Source of the DNA: JBBARC01 sp040400005
GTDB lineage: Bacteria; Pseudomonadota; Alphaproteobacteria; Acetobacterales; Acetobacteraceae
Length of the DNA stretch: 62,984 bases
Direction of reading: 5' to 3'
Assembly: GCA_040400005.1 (NCBI GenBank)
Contig: JBBARC010000015.1
Span: forward strand, 1 to 62,984
In this document: positions 26,893 through 34,808 of the stretch, in pieces
Layout of the letters: each line of letters opens with the position of its first letter
How positions within the stretch are numbered: position 1 is the stretch's first letter
The notes under the pieces: generated by a model
The model's input: only the letters and a program-made list of their open reading frames with translations
Told to the model about the DNA's origin: nothing
Databases searched by the model: none
Made by a program: the position numbers and the translations under genes

Positions 26893-28284
26893 ATGCACCA
26901 ACTCCTCACCCCCGATGAAATGAGCACCGCCGATCGCCTTGCCGCCCTCGCAGGCCTGCCCGGCCCCCAGCTTATGGAAAACGCCGGCCGCGCCATCGCG
27001 CGCGCCATCCGCGCCCGCTTCCGCCCCTGCCGCACCCTGGTGCTCGCCGGTCCTGGCAATAATGGTGGCGATGGCTACGTCGCCGCCCGCCTGCTGCACC
27101 AAGCCGGCTGGCCGGTCAGCATCGCCGCCACCGCCGCCCCGCGCCGTGGCAGTGATGCCGCCGCCGCCGCGGCACGCTGGCACGGCCCCAATCTGCGCTT
27201 TGGCGCCCGTGCCGCGGCCCGCGCCGATCTGGTTATTGATGCGGTGTTTGGCGCGGGCCTTGCTCGCGATGTCACCGGCGTCATCGCCGATGCCCTGCGC
27301 GCCTCCCGCCAGGTGGTGGCGGTTGATGTGCCCAGCGGCCTCGATGGTGCCACCGGGCTGGTCCGTGGCTTTGCCCCTACCGCCTGCCTCACCATCACCT
27401 TTTTTCGCAAAAAACCCGGCCATGTGCTGTTTCCCGGCCGCGCCTTGTGCGGCGAGCTGGTGCTCGCCGATATCGGCATCCCCGCCGCCATCCTTACCAA
27501 ACTGCCGACCCGTCTGTGGGAAAACACGCCAAACCTGTTTGCCTTGCCCACCCTCGCCCCCACCGACCATAAATACAGCCGCGGCACCGTCACCATTTGC
27601 GGCGGCAGCATGACAGGCGCTGCCCGCCTAACCGCCGCCGCCGCCCGCCATGCTGGCGCCGGGCTGGTCACCATTGCCGCCGACACCCACGCCGAAATTT
27701 TGCGCGCAGGCGACCCCGGCGTGCTGATCGCCGATGAAAAACTCAGTGTGCTCCTGCGCGATCCGCGCCGCGCCGTCTGGGTCTGCGGCCCCGGCCTCGA
27801 TCTGGCGGAGGCCAACCGGGCCCTCGCAATTTTGCGCAAATCCGGCCGTCAGATCGTGGCTGATGCCGGCGCCTTCCTCGCCGCCAGCGGCGCACCCGAC
27901 GCATTGGCGGGCTGCACCATCATCACCCCGCACGCGGGTGAATTTGTTCGTGTGTTCGGTGATCCGGGGGCAGACCGGGTCGCCGCCGCCCGCAACGCGG
28001 CCGCCCGCAGTGGCAGCGTCGTGGTGCTCAAAGGCGCCGACACCATTATTGCCAGCCCCGATGGCCGGGCGGCGATTAACACCAACGCGCCGCCGACCCT
28101 GGCCACTGCCGGCACCGGCGACGTGCTCGCCGGCATTGCCGCCGCCATGCTCGCCCAAGGGATGGCCCCGTTCGATGCCGCCTGCGCCGCCGTGTGGCTG
28201 CATGGCCGGGCAGCCCAGTTGGCAGGCCCGGGCCTGGTCGCCGAAGATCTGCCTGCCCATCTGGCGGCTGCCCTGCTGGGCTAA
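26893..28284 (+). CDS. nnr: Bifunctional NAD(P)HX epimerase / ADP-dependent dehydratase
   Basis: Repairs hydrated NAD(P)H. The N-terminal half (about 1-205) is the YjeF-type epimerase: LMENAGRAIA, GPGNNGGDGYVAARLL, DAVFGAGLARDV and AVDVPSGLDGATG. The C-terminal half is the ribokinase-like dehydratase: KYSRGTVTICGGSMTGAARL, WVCGPGL, ITPHAGEF and LATAGTGDVLAG. 463 residues, a normal fused length. It starts a plus-strand run divergent from the STAS gene. The intergenic space between them is about 210 bp and may hold both promoters, though no clear -35/-10 pair was read. Confidence 0.95.
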   Translation: MHQLLTPDEMSTADRLAALAGLPGPQLMENAGRAIARAIRARFRPCRTLVLAGPGNNGGDGYVAARLLHQAGWPVSIAATAAPRRGSDAAAAAARWHGPNLRFGARAAARADLVIDAVFGAGLARDVTGVIADALRASRQVVAVDVPSGLDGATGLVRGFAPTACLTITFFRKKPGHVLFPGRALCGELVLADIGIPAAILTKLPTRLWENTPNLFALPTLAPTDHKYSRGTVTICGGSMTGAARLTAAAARHAGAGLVTIAADTHAEILRAGDPGVLIADEKLSVLLRDPRRAVWVCGPGLDLAEANRALAILRKSGRQIVADAGAFLAASGAPDALAGCTIITPHAGEFVRVFGDPGADRVAAARNAAARSGSVVVLKGADTIIASPDGRAAINTNAPPTLATAGTGDVLAGIAAAMLAQGMAPFDAACAAVWLHGRAAQLAGPGLVAEDLPAHLAAALLG

Positions 28285-28400
28285 CCCCGCGTGCCTTCAC
28301 GGCCACACAACCCCAGCCGCCGGCCGCCAACGCGTTGCCACATCTTTGCGGTTCGTGCATCAATTCGGGGCAAGGTTGCGATCAGCGCGGTTTGCCACAC

Positions 28401-29594
28401 ATGGCAGCCGGTGGTCAGCGGCTAAAGCGGGGGAATACAGTGGGTCGGCGGGGTTTACATAACATTGGCATAGCCGTGATCGGCGCGGCGGTAGCAGCCG
28501 CAAGCTTGCCCTGCGCGCACGCCCAAACTGCCGTTACCACGGTCGCCGGCCCGTACGTCAATCTCGGCCTCGGCGGCTCGGTGCTCAACCGCACAAAAAT
28601 CAACGATTACGCGCTGCCCGCCATCGGCAGCGATTTCCCCAATGGCAGCGCCGGCAGTATCGGCACCAACGCCAATGCCATCGGATCGGCCGCCATCGGC
28701 TGGGGCTTTGGCCAGGGGCTGCGGGCCGAACTGCAGGGCGATTACCGCACCAACCAGCTGTCCCGCTTTGGCGGTTTGCCCACCAGCGGCGCGCTGCAGC
28801 AGGCCGGCGGCTTCGTTAATGCATTCTGGGATTTCGATAGCATTGGCGCCGCTCTTGCCCCCGGCCTGGCCCCCTACGTTGGCATCGGCGCCGGCTACGA
28901 ATACGTGCATTTCGCTAACGCCGCCGCCCGCGGTGATGATGGTTTGGGCAACACCGTGCTGTTGCGCAGCACCGGCAGCAATGGCGGCTTTGCCGCCCAA
29001 GCCATGATCGGCCTGGCCTACGATATCGCCAGTATCCCCGGCCTCGCGGTCACCGCCGAATACCGTTTTACAGCGGTGCCCGAACATCTGAACTACCAGG
29101 GCCAGTTCTTCGCCCCCGATCTCGCTACCCGCGCCACCTTCCGCACCGATAATCTGTATAATCAGGCCGGTCTCATCGGCCTGCGCTACGCGCTGCTTGG
29201 GTCAGTGTCCGATCCAGTGAGCGAAACAGCTCCCGCCTTGCCTGCGTTCGACCAACGTTCAGAAGCCCGCACTTATCTGGTCTTTTTCGATTGGGACCGT
29301 GCCGATCTATCCCCCCGCGCCCGCCAAATCGTCGCCGAAGCCGCCACCGCCTCGGCCCGCGTCGCCACCACCCGTATTGAGGTCAACGGCTACACCGATC
29401 TGTCGGGCACAACCGCATACAACAAAAAACTGTCCCTGCGCCGCGCCCAATCGGTGCAGGCAGCCCTGGTCAGCGATGGCGTGGCCGAAACCGCGATCAC
29501 TATCCAGGGACTGGGCGAAAGCAACCCGCTAGTGCCAACAGCGTCTGGCGTGCGCGAGCCACAAAATCGCCGGGTCGAAATTATCCTAAAATAG
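28401..29594 (+). CDS. OmpA-family outer membrane protein with beta-barrel
   Basis: A signal peptide (about residues 10-36, ending AHAQ) is followed by an eight-strand OmpA/Omp25-like barrel (AGPYVNLGLGGSVLN, AAIGWGFGQGLRAELQGDYR, GIGAGYEYVHF, TAEYRFTAVPEHLNY) and a C-terminal OmpA peptidoglycan-binding domain (YLVFFDWDRADLSPRA, IEVNGYTDLSGT, LSLRRAQSVQAAL, NRRVEIIL). The start is uncertain: ATG at the given position, or GTG 39 bases later (GRRGLHNIG). A longer frame overlaps nnr and is unlikely. It probably anchors the outer membrane to peptidoglycan. Confidence 0.88.
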   Translation: MAAGGQRLKRGNTVGRRGLHNIGIAVIGAAVAAASLPCAHAQTAVTTVAGPYVNLGLGGSVLNRTKINDYALPAIGSDFPNGSAGSIGTNANAIGSAAIGWGFGQGLRAELQGDYRTNQLSRFGGLPTSGALQQAGGFVNAFWDFDSIGAALAPGLAPYVGIGAGYEYVHFANAAARGDDGLGNTVLLRSTGSNGGFAAQAMIGLAYDIASIPGLAVTAEYRFTAVPEHLNYQGQFFAPDLATRATFRTDNLYNQAGLIGLRYALLGSVSDPVSETAPALPAFDQRSEARTYLVFFDWDRADLSPRARQIVAEAATASARVATTRIEVNGYTDLSGTTAYNKKLSLRRAQSVQAALVSDGVAETAITIQGLGESNPLVPTASGVREPQNRRVEIILK

Positions 29595-29614
29595 GGCGGC
29601 CAGTTGCCCCCCCT

Positions 29615-30112
29615 TTAGTGCGCTTGGCTGGGTAAATCCTGGTCCGCCGCCAACGGCCGCACCGCATCAATCGCCTGAATAGCCGCCAGCAGCTGGTTGC
29701 GCGCCAGCGCTGCGCGCGCCTTGGTGATACCCTCAATCAAATTATCGCCAGCCGGCGTGCGCTCCGCCCCGTAAGGAACCGAACGCGATAGGGCGCGCGA
29801 CTCGGCACGCTCCAGCGCTTCCTGCGCCGCCCCGGTCTGCCCTTTGGTTAGTGCCGCGCGGGCATCGAGCAGCAAACCCTGAATGTGCTCTTCCCCCACA
29901 GGGGCCGGCAAATTCGGCGCAAGCTCGGATTTGGTGGTGGCTGCATCCATGTTTCCGGCCTTATTCGACCGTGGCAGCGACATGCCGGTGCCAATGTCAT
30001 TACCTGGCCGCGCGCCATCACTGGTTTGCCCCAACACTTGGGCCTGCACCGGGGGCGCCGCCAAGGCCAGCATCAGGGCCGGCAGCAGCACGATATAATT
30101 TGTAAAACGCAT
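29615..30112 (-). CDS. Small exported helical protein, unknown function
   Basis: 165 residues from the ATG at MRFTNYIVL. A signal peptide ends at VQAQ; the middle is low-complexity and polar (residues 25-60); the C-terminal half has two helix pairs (LLLDARAALTKGQTGAAQEALERAES and ITKARAALARNQLLAAIQAID) that resemble a pair of TPR-like repeats. The function is not known. It converges with the OmpA gene and stands next to the hydrolase-like gene on the same strand. Confidence 0.6.
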   Translation of the reverse strand: MRFTNYIVLLPALMLALAAPPVQAQVLGQTSDGARPGNDIGTGMSLPRSNKAGNMDAATTKSELAPNLPAPVGEEHIQGLLLDARAALTKGQTGAAQEALERAESRALSRSVPYGAERTPAGDNLIEGITKARAALARNQLLAAIQAIDAVRPLAADQDLPSQAH

Positions 30113-30172
30113 GAAAATCACTCCGTTCAATACTCTTGCATTTCGGCAGAGCACAGCGCCGGCACAAGGGCA

Positions 30173-31204
30173 TTACGGTAAAATCATCCGCCGCACCCGT
30201 GCCGCCAGCCGCCGCCACACCGGCCGGCGGGCAACATCAGAAACAGCGGCAGCCGCCGGGGCAGGGGGAGGAAACGCGGTCTCTGCCGCCGCAGCGCGCG
30301 CACCAAACTGCGCTGCCGCCGCGTCAATCGCGCCGGCCAAATCGACAAACCCCTGAGGCTCGGGGTGCGGCCGCATCCGCGCCTGCGCCAAACACCGCCG
30401 GGCCGCGGCAATCTGTCCGCGCCCAATCTGTCCGCGCCCAATCTGTCCGCGCCCAATCTGTCCACGCCAAAGCAAAATACCGCCCAAATTCAGCCAAAAC
30501 GCCGCCGAGTCGCGCCGCGCCACCCGCCAGGCGCGCACAAACGCCACCCGGTCAAAACTGCCGTCCAGCATGTCCAGCAGCATCTGGGTGAACAGATTGG
30601 CCTGCTGCAGCATCAAAAACTGCGCATGCCCGCCAAAATACACTTTTAACTCGGCCAACGCGTGGGTGCGCTGAATATCGCGCACATGCTGCCCATCCAC
30701 GCACCACGGATCGTACACAATCCAACCCTGACGCAAGCACAACACCTGGTCGACTCGGTCGTGGCGAAAATCAATCACCGCCGCTTCATCGCGCCAGCGG
30801 ATCTCGTAGGGGGCGCGCCGGCGGTCGATACTAAATTGCGGAATAACCGCCACCAGGTGATCCAAGCCCAGCCAATCGGCGAAATTAATCGCGGCAAACC
30901 CGCCCATGCTGCCACCGTAGCCGATCAGCCGCCGCCCAGGGGTGGCCGCCTTAATCGCCGCAATCACAACCAAAATCTCGTCGTGCTGAAACCAGTCGTT
31001 GGTTGCCGCCATCACGCCAATGGCGTTCATCCGCCGGTTGCGAAAAAATCCCTCACCGGAAAACTCGCCATCAAGTGTCGGCTCGGGCTTCCAATATTCA
31101 AACGACACAATAATATCGGGGCTGTCATCGCAATCTAGATAGCGCGCAATGTAATGCGCCCCACGGTGCAGAATTTTGGCCTCAATCGGTGCCGGCTCGG
31201 TCAT
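30173..31204 (-). CDS. Alpha/beta-hydrolase-like protein with inserted 15-bp repeat
   Basis: 343 residues from the ATG at MTEPAPIEAK. A nucleophile-elbow motif GYGGSMGGFAA places a candidate catalytic Ser at residue 99; upstream strands (DIIVSFEYWKP) and FFRNRRMNAIGVMAATNDWF look like a conserved family signature. The C-terminal part (about 250-310) has TPR-like helices. Inside this part the sequence GQIGR is repeated four times, exactly where one GQIAAARR helix would run without interruption, so the repeat looks like an expansion within the domain. The substrate is unknown; related proteins are often near exopolysaccharide genes, and sulfotransferases are nearby here. Confidence 0.65.
   Translation of the reverse strand: MTEPAPIEAKILHRGAHYIARYLDCDDSPDIIVSFEYWKPEPTLDGEFSGEGFFRNRRMNAIGVMAATNDWFQHDEILVVIAAIKAATPGRRLIGYGGSMGGFAAINFADWLGLDHLVAVIPQFSIDRRRAPYEIRWRDEAAVIDFRHDRVDQVLCLRQGWIVYDPWCVDGQHVRDIQRTHALAELKVYFGGHAQFLMLQQANLFTQMLLDMLDGSFDRVAFVRAWRVARRDSAAFWLNLGGILLWRGQIGRGQIGRGQIGRGQIAAARRCLAQARMRPHPEPQGFVDLAGAIDAAAAQFGARAAAAETAFPPPAPAAAAVSDVARRPVWRRLAARVRRMILP
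30409..30468. repeat. 15-bp minisatellite, four units
   Basis: Four consecutive 15-bp units of CAATCTGTCCGCGCC on the plus strand; the last has one change. It lies inside a minus-strand gene, where it encodes GQIGR. It shares CGCCCAATCTG with the array near 47.9 kb. Confidence 0.95.
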
Positions 31205-31508
31205 AGCGGTAAACTTACCCGGCCCCAGCGTATCGGCAACCGTAGCCCGCCGCTTTATCCATTGCGCTGTGGTTTGGTGCGGGCAGGGCGCCAACCTGAA
31301 CGTTGATCACTGATGACGTTAGACGTTTTCACTGTGGCAGCACTGCATCAAAGCCGTTCACTCGCTTGACGCATTTAGTGTGTTCACCCTACCGTTACAC
31401 GTCAAACCACGTATGTGCCGGGCTGGAAACGCCAGCCGGTTGTGCGTGCTAAATCGAGATCGCGCCAAGCCGGGCGGAAAAACCGGGGCGACACATGGGG
31501 GAAATCTG

Positions 31509-33476
31509 GTGCATACAAATTTCGGAAATAAGCGCCTGTCGCGCCGCCTGACCTTACTGGCGGGTGCCGCCCTTATGGTTGCGGGTTCGGCCGGCAGTGC
31601 CCACGCGCTGGAAACCACGTTCGGCGATTGGCAGGTCAACCTCGATACCACCCTCACCAGCAGCTTTGATGTGCGCGCCTCATCGCGCGCCCATAGCTTC
31701 ATCGGCAAGGCCAACGGTGGCACGTCCATCCTCACCAACACTGATAACGGCAACCTCAACTTCAGCGCCGGCGATTTTGTCGATGCGCCGCAAAAAATCA
31801 CTACTGAATTGCAAATCAAAAAAGACGATTACGGCATTTTCGTGCGCGCCTACGGCTTTTATGATCCGGTCATCAACAGCGGCAACATCGGTTTTGCCAC
31901 CCGCACCGATCCTTCGGCGGCCTTCCCCAATGGCCAAGCGGCCCGCATCGGCCTGAGCCACGCCGCCCAAAAAGACATCGGCGCCGATCTACGGCTGCTC
32001 GATGCCTACGTGTTCTTGCGTCCCAGCGTGTTCGGCCATCCGGTTGATGTGCGCATTGGTAACCAGGTGCTCAACTGGGGTGAAAGCACGTTCGTTCAGT
32101 TCGGCATCAACTCCATCACGCCGCTTGATGTCACCCAGTTGCACCGCACCGGCGCCGAGCTGCGCACCGCCTTTCTGCCCATCCCGGCGATCGACCTGAA
32201 AACCGATATCACCGACGATATCAGTATCGAAGCCTTCTGGCAGCCGTACTGGACGCGCACCAAGCTCGATCCCGTCGGTTCCTTCTACAACAGCAACCAG
32301 GATGCCCTGTTTGACGGCGGCACCTACGCCAACCTCAACACCGCCTATCACGATTTCCCCGGCAACGTGAATTACGTCGATATCGCCGCCAATCAGGTGT
32401 TTGGCGTCGCCTTGCCGCGCCGCCTCGATCGTCACCCCACCAGCCTGGCTGAAGGCGGCGTCGCCCTGCGCGGCACCGTTGATCTGTTCGGCGGTACCGA
32501 ATGGGGCGCCTATTTCGAAAATTATAACAGCCGCACACCGTTTGGCCATTACCGCACCGGCTCCAAAGTGACCAACGTCAGCTTTGGCCTGCCGCTGCCA
32601 ACCCCGCTGGCCACCGGCTACGCAACCAACAACTACACTGCCACGGCTGGGTATTTCGCGGATTACCCAAGCGATATTCACCTGATCGGCGCCAGCTTCA
32701 ACCTTACGGGGCCGGCCGGCATTGCCATCCAGGGCGAAATTTCGCACCGCCTCAACCAGCCTATCCAATACGGTGCAGCCGATTTGCTGCTCGAAGCATT
32801 CGCCCCTGCCGCCTGCGATCTGGGCACAACGCTGGGTATCCCGGCGGCAGTCGAAGTTTGCCGCGAAGCCAAAGCGCTGCCGCTCACCGCCGTCTATGGT
32901 GGCCACACGCCGCGCTATAATCAGGATATCCTAAGCTACAAGCGTTTCCACGTCACCCAAATGCAGATGACCATGACCAAGCTGTGGGGGGCGCAACCTG
33001 ATCTGTACCTCAACCAGTTGGCCTTGGTTGGCGAAATCGGCGCTGATTACGTGCACAATTTCCCCAGCCAGGCGGGTATTTTTAACGCCCCGTTCACCAC
33101 GGATACAGCATCTGCGTTCCAGCCCTTCGCCACGCCTAACAACAAGGGCCCGCTGTCGCACGATGGTTTCACCTCGGCGTTCTCCGCGGCCTACACCCTG
33201 CGCTTGTTGGCTGACATGCCCGACGTGCTGCCCTACGGCATCGGCATGAAACCAGTGCTGTCGTTTGAACACGATTTCCTCGGCACTAGCCCGGTTGGCG
33301 TGAACATCTTCCAGCGCAACACCGCATCGGCCAGCCTGGGCGTTGATTTCACCTACCTCAACCAATGGGACGTGAACGTCGGCTACACCAACCACTTCCC
33401 GCTGTTTGATAGCGGTAAATACTACAGCAACATCGACCGCGACTTCCTCTCGATGTCGGTCTCCTATCTGTTCTAG
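31509..33476 (+). CDS. DUF1302-family outer membrane protein
   Basis: 655 residues. A signal peptide with a hydrophobic core LTLLAGAALMVAGSAGSAHA precedes alternating beta-strands and ends ...SVSYLF with a C-terminal Phe, as in outer-membrane barrels. Strand clusters such as VDVRIGNQVLNWGES and LRGTVDLFGGTEWGAYFENYNSRTP fit DUF1302. The GTG start is preferred because GGGGAAA lies just before it and the signal peptide then has a short basic N-region; an upstream ATG adds 43 residues. DUF1302 proteins usually occur with DUF1329, YCF48-like and RND genes and are thought to take part in handling hydrophobic compounds at the outer membrane. The two downstream genes fit; DUF1329 lies 21 kb away. 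Confidence 0.88.
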   Translation: MHTNFGNKRLSRRLTLLAGAALMVAGSAGSAHALETTFGDWQVNLDTTLTSSFDVRASSRAHSFIGKANGGTSILTNTDNGNLNFSAGDFVDAPQKITTELQIKKDDYGIFVRAYGFYDPVINSGNIGFATRTDPSAAFPNGQAARIGLSHAAQKDIGADLRLLDAYVFLRPSVFGHPVDVRIGNQVLNWGESTFVQFGINSITPLDVTQLHRTGAELRTAFLPIPAIDLKTDITDDISIEAFWQPYWTRTKLDPVGSFYNSNQDALFDGGTYANLNTAYHDFPGNVNYVDIAANQVFGVALPRRLDRHPTSLAEGGVALRGTVDLFGGTEWGAYFENYNSRTPFGHYRTGSKVTNVSFGLPLPTPLATGYATNNYTATAGYFADYPSDIHLIGASFNLTGPAGIAIQGEISHRLNQPIQYGAADLLLEAFAPAACDLGTTLGIPAAVEVCREAKALPLTAVYGGHTPRYNQDILSYKRFHVTQMQMTMTKLWGAQPDLYLNQLALVGEIGADYVHNFPSQAGIFNAPFTTDTASAFQPFATPNNKGPLSHDGFTSAFSAAYTLRLLADMPDVLPYGIGMKPVLSFEHDFLGTSPVGVNIFQRNTASASLGVDFTYLNQWDVNVGYTNHFPLFDSGKYYSNIDRDFLSMSVSYLF

Positions 33477-33483
33477 AAAAATC

Positions 33484-33515
33484 TAGCGGCCGGTGCCTCG
33501 GCGCGCCGGCCGCTA
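33484..33515 (+). terminator. Strong stem-loop after the DUF1302 gene
   Basis: TAGCGGCCGG pairs perfectly with CCGGCCGCTA around a 12-nt loop, seven bases after the stop. No long T-run follows. It could attenuate transcription or protect the 3' end, giving higher expression of the porin-like gene than of the downstream transporter genes. Confidence 0.55.
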
Positions 33516-33659
33516 ATAGCCAACACCTAACCACAGTGTGTCTTGCGAAAGTCACACGATCGGGTAACACATCAGGGACGAGCCGCCGGGGCAGCACGCG
33601 CACCGGCCGCTCGCCCCTTCCCCGTTTTAACGGGCAATAAATTGGAGGCTAAGTTCGCG

Positions 33660-34808
33660 ATGCATACTGTGTCGGCCCCTGCGCGGGCATTGGCGATGCC
33701 AAAAACTGGCAAGCGCCGTTTCGGTTCGCACGTCAGCATGGCCATGCTATCCCTGGCGATAGCTTGTAGCCTTGCCGCCGCGCCGCGCGCGGCCCGCGCC
33801 GCCAGCCTCGGCAGCGTCGTCGATACCCACACCGATAACGATCTCTACCGCGCTACCCACAACGCCCTGGTGGCGGTCGCCCGCGCCGGTGATCGTCTGG
33901 TCGCGGTCGGCGACCGCGCGATGATTTTGCTGTCCGATGACGAAGGCAAAACCTGGCGCCTGGCCAAAACCGAAGGCCACGCCCTGCTCACCACGGTGAT
34001 GTTCGTCAACCCCCAGGAAGGCTACGCCGCCGGGCAAGATGAAACCATTCTCAAAACCAGCGATGGCGGCGCCACCTGGGCGCGCCAGTACTATAAAGAA
34101 AAAGCCGATCGCAATGTGTTCTCCCTCACCCGCGATAAACAAGGCACGCTGATCGCCACCGGCGCCTACGCCTTGGCCCTGTCCAGCACCGATGGCACCA
34201 CGTGGTCTGAAATCAAGCTGCCCACCTTCGATGACGATTATCACCTCAACTGCGCGATGGCGGTGGGCGATGATCTGGTCATCACCGGCGAAGGCGGCCA
34301 CGCCTTCCTGCGCCGCGCCGATGCCTGGGTCTCTATCCCGGTGCCCTATCTTGGCTCACAATTTGGCTGCCTCTCCGCCAAAGATGGCACCATCTACAGC
34401 TTTGGCCTGCGCGGCAGCCTGTTCCGCGCCCACCTGCCCGATACCATCCCCGCCCCGCCGCCCGTAGCCAAAGCCGAAGCCGGCGACCCCGCGGTAACCC
34501 CGGTTGCCGAAATCAAAGATCTCTGGACCCGCATCGATACCGGCGGCCAGCGCCCGATCTTTGGCGGCATCATGCTTGATGACGGCAAATTGGCCCTGGT
34601 CGGCGCCACCGGCCAGTTCCTGCTGCTCGATCCCGCCAATGGCGACAAACTCACCACCATCCCCACCGGCAGCGAACAGGCGATTTCCGCCGTGGTGCCA
34701 ACCCGCGACGGTGCCTACGTCATCGTCGGTGACGCTGGCGTTAAACGCGTCTCCCCCGATGCCGTGCCAACAGCCGCAGGTGATGCCGCACAGGGAGCCA
34801 GCAAATGA
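33660..34808 (+). CDS. YCF48/BNR-repeat periplasmic protein
   Basis: 382 residues from an ATG preceded by GGAGG. A signal peptide ends ARAA. Repeated blades follow: LVAVGDRAMILLSDDEGKTWRLA, EGYAAGQDETILKTSDGGATW, TLIATGAYALALSSTDGTTW and IFGGIMLDDGKLALVGATG, which describe a YCF48-like beta-propeller. A frame starting 39 codons earlier has no support. The stop overlaps the RND start (ATGA). Such propellers accompany DUF1302/DUF1329/RND genes and may act as an accessory subunit of the exporter. Confidence 0.85.
   Translation: MHTVSAPARALAMPKTGKRRFGSHVSMAMLSLAIACSLAAAPRAARAASLGSVVDTHTDNDLYRATHNALVAVARAGDRLVAVGDRAMILLSDDEGKTWRLAKTEGHALLTTVMFVNPQEGYAAGQDETILKTSDGGATWARQYYKEKADRNVFSLTRDKQGTLIATGAYALALSSTDGTTWSEIKLPTFDDDYHLNCAMAVGDDLVITGEGGHAFLRRADAWVSIPVPYLGSQFGCLSAKDGTIYSFGLRGSLFRAHLPDTIPAPPPVAKAEAGDPAVTPVAEIKDLWTRIDTGGQRPIFGGIMLDDGKLALVGATGQFLLLDPANGDKLTTIPTGSEQAISAVVPTRDGAYVIVGDAGVKRVSPDAVPTAAGDAAQGASK

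Noticed and set aside
30361..30480. CRISPR array at the 15-bp repeats
   Set aside because: Units are 15 bp, directly adjacent without spacers, and inside a reading frame; no cas genes are nearby.
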